DNA of 64,000 bases, taken from contig NZ_JAATEJ010000028.1 of NCBI RefSeq assembly GCF_012034175.1, forward strand, positions 61,955 to 125,954, read 5' to 3'. The DNA comes from Actinacidiphila epipremni. GTDB lineage: Bacteria; Actinomycetota; Actinomycetes; Streptomycetales; Streptomycetaceae. Under the pieces are notes generated by a model. That model was not told where the DNA came from, did no database searches, and worked only from the letters and a program-made list of their open reading frames with translations. The position numbers and the translations under genes are program-made. Below are positions 8,916 through 17,103 of this stretch, piece by piece (positions within the stretch are counted from its first letter, which is position 1; every line of letters begins with the position of its first letter).

Positions 8916-8945
8916 ACAACCGCTGGTGGCGGGCTGATCGTCAGG
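8900..8945 (+). terminator. hairpin overlapping the GH95-like stop codon
   Basis: A perfect 13-bp stem pairs 8900-8912 with 8933-8945 around a 20-base loop. The left arm is the last coding sequence before TGA and the right arm is the first unit of the 40-bp repeat array. It probably stabilises or ends the mRNA. Confidence 0.5.
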
Positions 8946-9250
8946 CCCGCTGAGCGTCAGCTGTCCGCACGGGCTGATCGTCAGGCGGGCTGAGCTTCAG
9001 CGGTTGGTGGGGCCTGATTGTCAGGGGGGCTGACCGTCAGCTGTCGGTGCGGGCTGATCGTCAGGGTGGCTGAGTGTCGGCTGTCCGTGCGGGCTGATCG
9101 TCAGGAGGACTGAGCACCAGCCGTCCGTGCAGGCTGATCGTCAGCCGAGCTGACCATCAGCCGTCAGCGTGAGCCGATCGTCAGGCCCGCTGATCGTCAG
9201 CCGTTCGCCGGGACTGATCGTCGGTGCGCCCGACCGTCAGGGCGGCTGAT
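8931..9250. repeat. tandem array of eight 40-bp units
   Basis: Eight contiguous units start at 8931, 8971, 9011, 9051, 9091, 9131, 9171 and 9211, each exactly 40 bp. Each unit carries two small palindromes of the form CTGA-NCG-TCAG (unit positions about 4-14 and 19-31) joined by a CCGTCCGTGC-like spacer. Copies diverge, but several changes keep pairing through G-U (for example TCGG opposite CTGA). The unit is not a multiple of three and no protein runs through it. It is not a CRISPR array because there are no unique spacers. It occupies nearly all the gap between the GH95-like gene and the next gene. Confidence 0.9.
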
Positions 9251-9264
9251 CATTCGTCATGCCT

Positions 9265-9295
9265 GGCCCCCGCCGTGCGGCTTGCGGCGGGGGCC
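9265..9295 (+). terminator. GC-rich terminator hairpin after the repeat array
   Basis: A perfect 11-bp stem (9265-9275 with 9285-9295) closes a 9-base loop. It lies after the 40-bp array and before the CocE-like start at 9313. Its position argues against the in-frame ATG at 9259 as the true start of that gene. Confidence 0.65.
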
Positions 9296-9312
9296 GGCCG
9301 GAGGGAGGCATC

Positions 9313-10902
9313 GTGGCCGGGGAGGCCGGGGGCCCGGAGATCGCCTGGGGCGTCATGCGGGACGGCGTCGGGTTGTGCGCGGACGTCTACCGGCCGGGGG
9401 TGGGGCGGGGGCCGTGGCCGGTGTTGCTGGCGCGGACGCCGTACGGGCGGCGGGATCCCGGGGTGCTCGCGCGGCTGGAGCCGGGGGGTGCGGCGGGGCG
9501 CGGGTTCGTGGTCGTCGTGCAGGACGTGCGGGGGCGCGGGGACTCCGGTGGGGTGTGGGAGCCGCTGGTCGGCGAAGGGGCGGACGGGTACGACACCGTG
9601 CGCTGGGCCGCGCGGCTGCCCGGGGCGGACGGGCGGGTGGTGATGTACGGGCCGAGCTACCTCGGGCACACCCAGTGGGCCGCGCTCGGCGCGAGGCCGC
9701 CCGAACTCGTCGCCGCCGTACCGGAGTTCACCTGGGCCGAGCCGCGTGACGGGCTCGTCGCGCGGGGCGGCGCCGCCGAGCGCGGGCTGCTCGCGCAGTG
9801 GACGCTCGGGCTCGGGCACGAGGTGCTGAGCCGCGCCCACGCCGCCGACCCGGCGGCAAGGGCCCGCGCGCTGGACGAGCTGGCCCGCGCCCGGGAAGGG
9901 CTCGACGCCGGCGACTGGGACCCGCAGGCGCTGCGCGCCCTCCCGCTGCCCGGCCGGCCCGGCGGCCCGCCGCTGCCCGCCGTCCCCGCGGACCACCGCG
10001 CGCTCCCCGCCACGCCGACCCTCACCGTCGCCGGCTGGTACGACGCCTTCCTCCAGGGCAGCCTCGACAACTACACCGCGGCCCGCGCCGCCGGCCACCC
10101 GGCGGCCCTGATCGTCGGACCCTGGACGCACGACGACCAGGCCGGCCGCACCCCCGGGTACGACTTCGGCCCGGCCGCCGACGCCGCCGCTCTCGACGGC
10201 GGGCCCTCGCTGCGCGCCCGCACCCTGACCTGGCTCCGCGCGGTGCTCGACGGCGCCCCGCCGGCCGGCCCGCCCGTCCTGGTCCACGTCATGGGCGCCG
10301 GCGAGTGGCGCGCCCTCGACGGCTGGCCGCCGCCCGCGCGGCCCACCGCCTGGTACCTGCGGGCGGGCGGCCCCCTCAGCACCGCGCCGCCGCACGCGGG
10401 GGAGGAGCCCGGGCGCTTCCGGCACGACCCGGCCGATCCGGTGCCGACCCGGGGCGGCGCGCTGCTGCTCACCGCGGCGTATCCGGCCGGCCCCCACGAC
10501 CAGCGGGCGGTCGAGGCCCGCGGCGACGTGCTCGTGCACACCAGCGCGCCGCTCGCCGCGCCGCTGGAGGTCATGGGCCGGATCCGGGCCGTGCTCGCGG
10601 TCGCCGCGGACGCCGGGCCCGCCGACTGGGTCGTGCGGCTGTGCGACGTCGCACCGGACGGCACCTCCCGCGTCCTCGCCGACGGCGTGCTGCGGACGGC
10701 CGCGGCCGGCGAGCGCGAGGTCGCCGTCGACCTGTGGTCGACCGCCCACCTCTTCCGTACCGGCCACGCCGTGCGGCTGCACGTCGCCGCGAGCAGCCAC
10801 CCCCGCTGGGACGTCGCCGGCCCGCCCGGCACCCGTACGGTCTTCCGGGACGCCGCCCGCGCCTCCCGGCTCGTCCTGCCGGTCACGGCCGGCGCGGTCT
10901 AG
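9313..10902 (+). CDS. CocE/NonD-type serine hydrolase (S15-like acyl esterase)
   Basis: This 529-residue cytoplasmic alpha/beta hydrolase is of the Xaa-Pro dipeptidyl-peptidase/cocaine-esterase family. Features in order are RDGVGLCADVYRP and DVRGRGDSGG (substrate-pocket strands), nucleophile YGPSYLGHTQW (Ser in GxSxxG), GWYDAFLQG (acid) and GPWTHDDQ (base). A C-terminal jellyroll ends in DAARASRLVLPV. GTG at 9313 is chosen because GAGGGAGG precedes it and a terminator lies between it and the upstream ATG. The physiological substrate (ester or amide) cannot be predicted. It stands alone between two terminators. Confidence 0.9.
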   Translation: MAGEAGGPEIAWGVMRDGVGLCADVYRPGVGRGPWPVLLARTPYGRRDPGVLARLEPGGAAGRGFVVVVQDVRGRGDSGGVWEPLVGEGADGYDTVRWAARLPGADGRVVMYGPSYLGHTQWAALGARPPELVAAVPEFTWAEPRDGLVARGGAAERGLLAQWTLGLGHEVLSRAHAADPAARARALDELARAREGLDAGDWDPQALRALPLPGRPGGPPLPAVPADHRALPATPTLTVAGWYDAFLQGSLDNYTAARAAGHPAALIVGPWTHDDQAGRTPGYDFGPAADAAALDGGPSLRARTLTWLRAVLDGAPPAGPPVLVHVMGAGEWRALDGWPPPARPTAWYLRAGGPLSTAPPHAGEEPGRFRHDPADPVPTRGGALLLTAAYPAGPHDQRAVEARGDVLVHTSAPLAAPLEVMGRIRAVLAVAADAGPADWVVRLCDVAPDGTSRVLADGVLRTAAAGEREVAVDLWSTAHLFRTGHAVRLHVAASSHPRWDVAGPPGTRTVFRDAARASRLVLPVTAGAV

Positions 10903-10927
10903 CCGGTAGGGCCAAGCGCACGGAACA

Positions 10928-10960
10928 GGCCCGCCCCGGGCTCGGCGCCCGGGACGGGCC
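10928..10960. terminator. bidirectional terminator between convergent genes
   Basis: A 13-bp stem with one mismatch (10928-10940 with 10948-10960) and a 7-base loop separates the CocE-like gene from the convergent SGNH hydrolase gene. Confidence 0.65.
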
Positions 10961-11017
10961 CGGCTCATACCGCGCACCCCGCGCCGGCCGGCGCACCGCA
11001 CCGGCGCGGTCAGCGCG

Positions 11018-12673
11018 TCACGGCGTGACCAGGTCGAACTCCTCCCACGGCCCGATCGCATCCCGGTTGGCGATCAGCGGCTGCGCCCCCGCCGCCTCCG
11101 CCGTCACGTACTTGCCGTTGACCTGCGCCTTCAGGGAGAAGCTGTGGTCCGGGTTCTGGATGAGCTGGAAGGTCTCCCACAGCCCGACCGCCGTGCGGTT
11201 GGCGATCAGCGAGGCGGCGCCGGCGTTCTCCGCGGTCACCAGCAGCCCGTCGGCGTGGGCGCGCAGCGCGATCTGGCCGTTGCCGACGTTGATCTCGTCG
11301 AACTGCTCGGACGTGCCCGCCGAGTTCGCCGCGGCGATCAGCGGCGAGGCACCGCCGTCCGGCGCGGTCACGTACTTGCCGTTGGCGTGCGACCGCAGCG
11401 CGATCCAACTGCCCCCGGGCTGCGTGCCGGTGCCGAAGAGCGACAGGTCCACCGCGTTCGCGATGGCCTGCAACCCCGCCTCGTTCGGGTGCAGATGGTC
11501 GCCCGCGTCGTAAGCGGGCAGGTAGCGCGCCGGGTTGGCCGGGTCGTGCGTCGCGGTGTCCTGGTCGACGACACCGTCGCAGCCGCTGGCCGCACTTCGC
11601 ACGAACGCGTTGATCTGCGCCCGCGCGTCCTCACCGGCCTGCGACCAACCGCCCGAGCCCTGGAAGGGCGTGAGCGTCGAGCACAGGAACTTCAGCCCCG
11701 CGGCATGCGCGCGGCTGACCAACTGCTGGAGTCCTGCGATGAGTTGGTCGCCGCTCGGCCGGTTGGCCGCGCCCAGGTCGTTGATCGGGTCGTCGGAGAA
11801 GATCACCCACTTCACGCCGGGCTGCCCGATGACGTCCCGGTCGAAGCGGCCCAGCGCGCTCTGGCCGGCACCGTCGCTGAGCAGCTTGTTGCCGCTGATG
11901 CCCTGGTTGAGCACGCCGACCGTGCGCCCGCTGCCCGCGAGCCGCTCGGCGAGGTCGTTGGGCCAGCGCCGGTTGCTGTCCTGCGCCGAGGCGACGCCGT
12001 CGGTGATGGACGCGCCGAGCGTCGCCACCGCGCCCTGCGCGGCCGGGTTCTGCACGTCCAGGTTGGTCAGGAAGGAGTAACTGCCGCTGGTGGAGGCCAC
12101 ATTGATGCTGCCCGCGGCACTGACGTCGCCGTTCGCCAGGTAGTTGGTCTGCGTGCCCTGCTGGTGGTACGTCGCCGAGCCGGTGGACTGCGGCAGGTAG
12201 AAGCTGACGGCGACGTCGGAGAGCGCCGGCACGCTGAAGCCCACCGCGTCGCTGACCGCCGTGCCGCCGGCCGGCACCGTCACCGTGCCCTGCCCGCCGA
12301 AGGTGACCGCCCGGTCGGTGCCGGTGTCGACCGAGGAGCCGGACGCGCGCCGCGCGAGGTGCACATCGGCCACGGTCAGCGGCGCCGACCCGAAGGCGTT
12401 GGAGATCCGCAGCCGCGCGGCGCTGCCGCCGATGCTGGTGTGCACGATCTGCCGCAGCGTCTGCTGGCGGTACGAGGGCCCGCCGCTCTGCGGCGACACC
12501 GACCACGTACCGGTGAAGCCGTCCGCGGCGGCGGGGGAGAGGGAGTGGGGGGAGGCGGGTGCGGCCGGGGTGGCGGCGGTCGCACCGGTGGGGGCCGCCA
12601 GGAACAGCCCGGCGGCCAGGGCTGCGGTCGCCAGGACCGCGGTGCGTCGCAGCGGGCGCACATGTCGTTGCAC
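11018..12673 (-). CDS. secreted SGNH/GDSL hydrolase with C-terminal beta-trefoil
   Basis: This 551-residue exported protein has GTG at 12673 with AGGAGG five bases upstream and a signal peptide of about 33 residues ending near GATAATPA. An N-terminal beta-domain precedes the SGNH esterase domain, whose nucleophile block reads TLGASITDG. The Asp usually found in GDSITDG is Ala here. Later blocks are GISGNKLL and the catalytic Asp-His block DAGDHLHPNEAG. The last ~130 residues hold three repeats (HANGKYVTAP, HADGLLVTAEN, QVNGKYVTAEA) of a fascin/actin-crosslinking-like beta-trefoil, possibly binding carbohydrate. The same trefoil recurs in the partial gene at the right edge of the window. Confidence 0.9.
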   Translation of the reverse strand: MQRHVRPLRRTAVLATAALAAGLFLAAPTGATAATPAAPASPHSLSPAAADGFTGTWSVSPQSGGPSYRQQTLRQIVHTSIGGSAARLRISNAFGSAPLTVADVHLARRASGSSVDTGTDRAVTFGGQGTVTVPAGGTAVSDAVGFSVPALSDVAVSFYLPQSTGSATYHQQGTQTNYLANGDVSAAGSINVASTSGSYSFLTNLDVQNPAAQGAVATLGASITDGVASAQDSNRRWPNDLAERLAGSGRTVGVLNQGISGNKLLSDGAGQSALGRFDRDVIGQPGVKWVIFSDDPINDLGAANRPSGDQLIAGLQQLVSRAHAAGLKFLCSTLTPFQGSGGWSQAGEDARAQINAFVRSAASGCDGVVDQDTATHDPANPARYLPAYDAGDHLHPNEAGLQAIANAVDLSLFGTGTQPGGSWIALRSHANGKYVTAPDGGASPLIAAANSAGTSEQFDEINVGNGQIALRAHADGLLVTAENAGAASLIANRTAVGLWETFQLIQNPDHSFSLKAQVNGKYVTAEAAGAQPLIANRDAIGPWEEFDLVTP

Positions 12674-12939
12674 AGGGACCTCCTGTGGTGGGGGGGAATG
12701 GCTCTGTCATTCCCCCGGCGGCCCGCCCCGACACCCGCCCCGCAGCGCAGAGTTCGGATGACTCGCTCCCCCGCGCCCCGCCAAGTGCCCCGCGTCGGCG
12801 GAAAACCGCCCTGACATCGGACCTCTCGCCCCCCAGCCGCCGTACGCACCCCGCCGCGCCCCCGCCGCGCCCCCGCCGCACCGCGGACGGGCCGCCGCCC
12901 CGCCCGCCCGTAATGCCGGACTTTGCTAGCCTGGGGGGA

Positions 12940-12983
12940 ACCCGACGAGCGCGCCGTACCGGGACCCTGCAAAGACGGCGCAC
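12940..12983 (+). ncRNA. guanidine-III (ykkC-III) riboswitch
   Basis: The sequence follows the ykkC-III pattern CCGACGAG..GCGCCGTACC..AAGACGGCGC. CCCG at 12941-12944 can pair with CGGG at 12960-12963, and GCGCCGT at 12951-12957 with ACGGCGC at 12975-12981, forming the compact pseudoknot known for this class. It lies 33 bp upstream of the start of a Gdx-type SMR exporter, whose RBS (GGAGG at 13004) it could expose. By family knowledge free guanidinium is the ligand and turns expression on. Confidence 0.8.
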
Positions 12984-13015
12984 CCCCGTACATCACCGTT
13001 CACGGAGGTGCCGTC

Positions 13016-13336
13016 ATGGCATGGGTCCTGCTCGTCCTCGCCGGTCTGCTGGAAGTCCTCTGGTCGGTCGGTATGAAACACACCGACGGCTTCACCCGCC
13101 TGTGGCCGAGCCTGGCCACCGGCGCGGGCATCGTCGCCAGCATGCTGCTGCTGTCCCGCGCCGCCCGCACCCTGCCCATCGGCACGGCCTACGGCGTATG
13201 GGTCGGCATCGGCGCGGCCGGCGCCGCGATCGCCGGCATGCTGCTGCTGGGCGAGCCGGCGACCGCCGCGCGGATCTTCTTCGTGGCGCTGCTGATCGTC
13301 GCCGTCGTCGGCCTCAAGGCCACCTCGGGCCACTGA
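13016..13336 (+). CDS. gdx: SMR-family guanidinium exporter (Gdx/SugE type)
   Basis: This 106-residue protein has four transmembrane helices. Glu13 in LAGLLEVLW is the coupling residue of small multidrug resistance transporters, and KHTDGFTRLWP and LPIGTAYGVWVGIGAAGAAIAG match the Gdx subgroup rather than EmrE. ATG at 13016 follows GGAGG with good spacing. The guanidine-III riboswitch in its 5' leader supports guanidinium/proton antiport as its role. It probably works as a dual-topology homodimer in the membrane, since no second SMR subunit gene is adjacent. Confidence 0.92.
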   Translation: MAWVLLVLAGLLEVLWSVGMKHTDGFTRLWPSLATGAGIVASMLLLSRAARTLPIGTAYGVWVGIGAAGAAIAGMLLLGEPATAARIFFVALLIVAVVGLKATSGH

Positions 13337-13366
13337 CCGCGCCCGCCGGTGACGCACACTTGGACC

Positions 13367-13768
13367 ATGGCGGACACCTACCGGGACACCTGGATCAGCT
13401 GCACCGACGACGCGATACGTATCCGCGGCTACTACTTCCCCTGGGGCACCAAGACCGTCCCTTACGACCGGCTCGCCGCCGTGCGCCGGGTGCGGCTCGG
13501 CCCGCTGACCGGGCAGTACCGCGTGTGGGGGACCGCGAACTGGACGGTGTGGGCGAGCCTCGACCCGCACCGGATGCGCAAGTCCGAGGGCCTGCTGCTG
13601 GACCTGGGCCGCCGGATCCGCCCGCTGGTCACCCCGGACGACGTACCCGCCGCCCTGTCCGTGCTCGCCGCCCACGGCGTGCCCGGCGCGCGGCCGGGCG
13701 AGGGCACCGGCGAGGATGGCGGCGACGGAAACCGGGGCAGGGACGGAAACCGGGACGGAGCGGCGTGA
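13367..13768 (+). CDS. PH-like small protein of unknown function
   Basis: A 133-residue soluble protein with the beta-rich core TWISCTDDAIRIRGYYFPWGTKTVPYD typical of bacterial PH-like folds, followed by a conserved GTANWTVWASLDPHR stretch and a hydrophilic Gly/Asp/Arg tail. ATG at 13367 is preferred; GTG at 13349 is an in-frame alternative. Its stop overlaps the P1 peptidase start (GTGA), so the two are probably co-translated. No function can be assigned. Confidence 0.75.
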   Translation: MADTYRDTWISCTDDAIRIRGYYFPWGTKTVPYDRLAAVRRVRLGPLTGQYRVWGTANWTVWASLDPHRMRKSEGLLLDLGRRIRPLVTPDDVPAALSVLAAHGVPGARPGEGTGEDGGDGNRGRDGNRDGAA

Positions 13769-14895
13769 CGCAGCCGCACGGCAGGCGGGAGGCGGGCCCG
13801 ATGGGCGAGCAGCAGGCCACCGGCGCCGCCGACGCGCTCACCGACGTGGCCGGCCTGCGGGTCGGCCACGCCGGGCGCGCCGGCGACGGCTGGCTGACCG
13901 GCGTCACCGTCGTACTGGCCCCCGCCGGCGGCGCGGTGACCGCGGTGGACGTACGCGGTGGCGGCCCCGGAACCCGGGAGACCGACGCCCTCGACCCGCG
14001 CAACCTCGTCCCGCGCGTCGAGGCGGTCGTGCTGACCGGCGGCAGCGCCTACGGCCTCGACGCGGCCTCCGGCGTGCTGGCCTGGCTGGAGGAGCAGGGC
14101 CGCGGCTTCCCCGTCGGCGGACCCGGCCGGGTGGTGCCCGTCGTGCCCGCCGCCGCCCTGTTCGACCTCGGCCGCGGCGGCGACTGGCGCGCCCGACCGG
14201 ACGCCGCGATGGGCCGCGCGGCGGTCGAGGCCGCGGCGGCCTCAGCCGAGGGCGCGCCCGTGCCGCAGGGCAACGCCGGCGCCGGGACCGGCGCGGTCGC
14301 CGGCGGCCTCAAGGGCGGCGTCGGCAGCGCGAGCCTGGTGCTGCCCTCCGGGGTCACCGTCGCGGCGCTCGCCGTGGTCAACGCGGTCGGCTCCGCCGTC
14401 GACCCCGGCACCGGCGCGCTGTGGGCGGGCCCGGACGCGGCGGGCCGCGGCGGCCCGGTCGCCGCGGACGTACGGGAACGGGCCGCGCGGCGGCTCGCCG
14501 CCGCGGCGAAGGACGCCGGCGAGCGCCTGGCGCAGCCGCTCAACACCACCCTCGCCGTCGTCGCCACCGACGCCGAGCTGACCCGCGCGCAGGCCCACAA
14601 GCTCGCCGGCACCGCCCACGATGGGCTCGCCCGCGCGATCCGCCCCGTCCACCTGCTCTCCGACGGCGACACCGTCTTCGCCATGGCGACCGGCCGCCGC
14701 CCCCTCCTCCCGCCCGGCGCGCCCGTCCCCGACCCGGCCTTCGCCGTGCACGCCGAGGCCGGCGCGCTGAACGCGGTCCTCGCGGCGGGCGCCGACGCCC
14801 TCGCCCGCGCGATCCGGCACGCCCTGCTGGCGGCGCAGTCCGTGTCCGGCCCCGGCGGCGACTTCCCGAGCTACCGCGAGCTGTACGGCACCTGA
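13765..14895 (+). CDS. P1/DmpA-family N-terminal nucleophile peptidase
   Basis: This protein of about 376 residues is related to DmpA aminopeptidase and Rv1333-like P1 peptidases. Motifs seen are LTDVAGLRVGHA, VRGGGPGTRETDAL, LTGGSAYGLDAASGV, the Gly-rich VPQGNAGAGTGAVAGGLKGG and GSASLVLPSGVTVAALAVVN, with NTTLAVVATDAELTRAQAHKLA near the end. Family members self-process into two chains to expose a Ser/Thr nucleophile; I cannot fix the exact cleavage residue here. GTG at 13765 overlaps the upstream stop and follows GACGGAG; ATG at 13801 is an alternative. It likely degrades short peptides in the cytoplasm. Confidence 0.88.
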   Translation: MTQPHGRREAGPMGEQQATGAADALTDVAGLRVGHAGRAGDGWLTGVTVVLAPAGGAVTAVDVRGGGPGTRETDALDPRNLVPRVEAVVLTGGSAYGLDAASGVLAWLEEQGRGFPVGGPGRVVPVVPAAALFDLGRGGDWRARPDAAMGRAAVEAAAASAEGAPVPQGNAGAGTGAVAGGLKGGVGSASLVLPSGVTVAALAVVNAVGSAVDPGTGALWAGPDAAGRGGPVAADVRERAARRLAAAAKDAGERLAQPLNTTLAVVATDAELTRAQAHKLAGTAHDGLARAIRPVHLLSDGDTVFAMATGRRPLLPPGAPVPDPAFAVHAEAGALNAVLAAGADALARAIRHALLAAQSVSGPGGDFPSYRELYGT

Positions 14896-14927
14896 CGCCC
14901 GCCGGGACCCCGCCGCCGGCCGGGGGC

Positions 14928-16145
14928 TCAGCCCGCCCGCACCATCCGGCGCCGGGCCGCCGCCAGCAGCAGGCCCGCCGCGATCAGCGTGCTGCCGCCG
15001 GTCAGGAAGGCCGCGCGGGTGAAGCCGTTGGGGCCGGTCGCCGCGAGGTCCGGCTGGACGTCCTGGCCCGCCGCGCTGGGGGAGGGCGTCGGGGCCGCGG
15101 CCGGAGCCGCCGGCGCGGACGCCGTGGCCGTCGCGGTGCGGTGCCGCACCGCCGGTGCCGCCTGGTGCCTCGGGGCCGGCGTGGGCGTGCCGGCCGTCGG
15201 ACTCGCCGTCGGGGCGGCCACCGTCACCTGCGCGGTACGCGGCCGGGCGGCGCCGAGGTCGAGGTACGGGTCGTCCGAGGGGCCGAGGTCCGCCGACACC
15301 GTGCCGGTCGCGGCGGCCGTGAAGTCCGTGCCGAAGCCGCCGTCCGCGCCCGTGCGCACCGTCACCGCGACCGGCGGCGTACCGTCGTCCGGCCGGAAGC
15401 CGACGCGTACCGCCGCCCCGGCCACCGGCAGCCACCCCGCGCCCGCCGCCCGCTCGACCACGCCCGACACCGTGACCTGCCGCCCGGCCGCCGCCTGCGC
15501 GCCCGGCGTGAAGTCGGCCGTCAGCCGCACCGCGCTCGGCACCACCGTGACGTCCACCTCCGCGTCGGCGTCCCAGTCGCCGTACGCGCCCGCGGCGGTA
15601 CGGTGCAGCGCGTGCACCGGCACGCTGAACGGCCCCGGGCCCACGCTTTCCGGCCGCACGTCCACGCTCGCGCCCGGCAGCCGGAAACCGCCGCCCAGCC
15701 CCGTGGTGACCGTGCCCAGCAGCTTCCCGCCGCCGCCCTGCGGATCCCCGGCGACCAGGTCTATCGTCTCGCCGAACGCGCCCCCGGCCCGCCCGCCACC
15801 GCTGCTCCCGCTGCCGCTCCCGGTCCCGCCGGTGTGCCGCTCCAGCCGCCCGGCCAGCTCCACCGTACGGTCGGCGTAGTCCGTCATGCCCGGGTCCGCG
15901 GTGAAGGTGGGGAAGCCCCACCCGCCCGCGTCGTCGCCGGGCGCCGCGTGCGCCGCCCCCGGCAGCCACAGCAGCAGCGCGAGCAGCGCCGCCGCCACCG
16001 CGCCGGCCCGCCGCGCACCACCCCGGACGGCACCCGTCACCGCACGCACCGCCGCGCCCACCGCCGTGCCCGCCACCGCAGCCCGTGCCGCCCGCACCCA
16101 CCGCACGGTGCCCGCCCCCGCCATCACGTCCCCCGCCTCCCGCAC
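14928..16145 (-). CDS. LAXTG-anchored surface protein with Ig-like repeats
   Basis: A 405-residue exported protein: a long basic N-region, hydrophobic signal AVAAALLALLLWLPGAAHA, then beta-strand-rich repeats (VSGVVERAAGAGWLPVAGAAV, GGFGTDF) like bacterial Ig/Cna-B modules. A Thr/Pro/Ala-rich wall-spanning linker leads to the sorting signal LAATG, a hydrophobic stretch and RRRMVRAG. LAXTG is the motif recognised by class E sortases in streptomycetes, so it is probably linked to peptidoglycan. No sortase is adjacent; the one at 36357 looks like class F. ATG at 16124 is an alternative start. Confidence 0.82.
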   Translation of the reverse strand: MREAGDVMAGAGTVRWVRAARAAVAGTAVGAAVRAVTGAVRGGARRAGAVAAALLALLLWLPGAAHAAPGDDAGGWGFPTFTADPGMTDYADRTVELAGRLERHTGGTGSGSGSSGGGRAGGAFGETIDLVAGDPQGGGGKLLGTVTTGLGGGFRLPGASVDVRPESVGPGPFSVPVHALHRTAAGAYGDWDADAEVDVTVVPSAVRLTADFTPGAQAAAGRQVTVSGVVERAAGAGWLPVAGAAVRVGFRPDDGTPPVAVTVRTGADGGFGTDFTAAATGTVSADLGPSDDPYLDLGAARPRTAQVTVAAPTASPTAGTPTPAPRHQAAPAVRHRTATATASAPAAPAAAPTPSPSAAGQDVQPDLAATGPNGFTRAAFLTGGSTLIAAGLLLAAARRRMVRAG

Positions 16146-16315
16146 AAGCGCCTGTACTCATTGGACGAGCCGACACCCCATCACGTTGCGGCCACCGGGC
16201 CTAATTCCCGGTGAGGAGTCCGTGAATCCCGGCCCAACCGCCCATTTCGCCGACCCCGGGGCGCGTCGCGGCGACTTGGCCGGGAGCGGCGCGGCGAAGC
16301 GGGAAGGCTCACCTC

Positions 16316-16924
16316 ATGCATTCCATCACCGACTGGCTCTCCCGCTCCTCCGGCGCCGCCGTCTACGCCATCGTGGGGGCACTGGTGTTCTGCGAGGACG
16401 CGCTGTTCTTCGGCTTCGTGCTGCCCGGCGAGACGGCGGTGGTGCTCGGCGGGGTGATCGCCAGCCAGGGGCGGGTGTCGGTGTACTGGCTGGCGCTCGT
16501 GGTGGTCGTCGCGGCGGTCGCCGGGGACTCGGTCGGCTACGAGGTCGGCCGCCGGTTCGGGCCGCGCATCCTGGAGACCAGGGCGCTGCGCGGGCACCGC
16601 AAGCGGATCGACCAGGCGCGGAATTTCATCCGCAGACGCGGGCCCGCCGCGGTCTTCCTCGGGCGCTTCATCGCCTTCTTCCGGGCCATGATGCCCGCCC
16701 TCGCCGGTATCTCGCGCATGCCCTACCACACGTTCCTGCTGTTCAACGCGCTCGGCGGGCTGGTGTGGGGCGTCGGGTTCACGCTGCTGGGCTACTTCGC
16801 GGGCTCGGCCTACCAGCAGGTCGAGAAGACCGCGGGGACGGCGGTCGCGGCGGTCGTCGCCGCGGTGGTCGTGGCCGCGCTGGTGGTCTGGGAGGTCCGC
16901 CGGCACCGGCGCGGCCGGGAGTGA
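16316..16924 (+). CDS. DedA-family membrane protein
   Basis: This 202-residue integral membrane protein of the DedA/VTT family (putative polyprenyl- or phospholipid flippases/scramblases) has the hallmark strings FGFVLPGETAVVLGG, GDSVGYEVGRRFG, and RRRGPAAVFLGRFIAFFRAMMPALAG with the conserved F..R....R..P core. The C-terminus is a hydrophobic helix followed by a basic tail. It is monocistronic between the LAXTG gene (divergent) and a DUF4232 lipoprotein gene. The transported substrate is not predictable. Confidence 0.92.
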   Translation: MHSITDWLSRSSGAAVYAIVGALVFCEDALFFGFVLPGETAVVLGGVIASQGRVSVYWLALVVVVAAVAGDSVGYEVGRRFGPRILETRALRGHRKRIDQARNFIRRRGPAAVFLGRFIAFFRAMMPALAGISRMPYHTFLLFNALGGLVWGVGFTLLGYFAGSAYQQVEKTAGTAVAAVVAAVVVAALVVWEVRRHRRGRE

Positions 16925-17103
16925 CGCTCAGGCGCCGCCGGGGGCCATGAGCCGCCCGCCGGTCATACGTACGTACGGTCGGCGTACACGTGTTTCGTAT
17001 GGGTGTGCTGTTCCCACCGTTCCGTATGGTGACAATGTGCGAAGACGGCAACAATAAGGGCCTGCCAGGTTCGAACCGGGCCTTCGGCGAGCACCTGATC
17101 AGT

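Noticed and set aside
8931..9250. CRISPR array
   Set aside because: The 40-bp units are contiguous with no unique spacers between conserved repeats, and no cas genes are nearby.
12559..13764. Large in-frame extension of the P1 peptidase
   Set aside because: It overlaps the riboswitch, the Gdx gene and the PH-like gene in another frame; the extension is Arg/Ala/Pro-rich noise.
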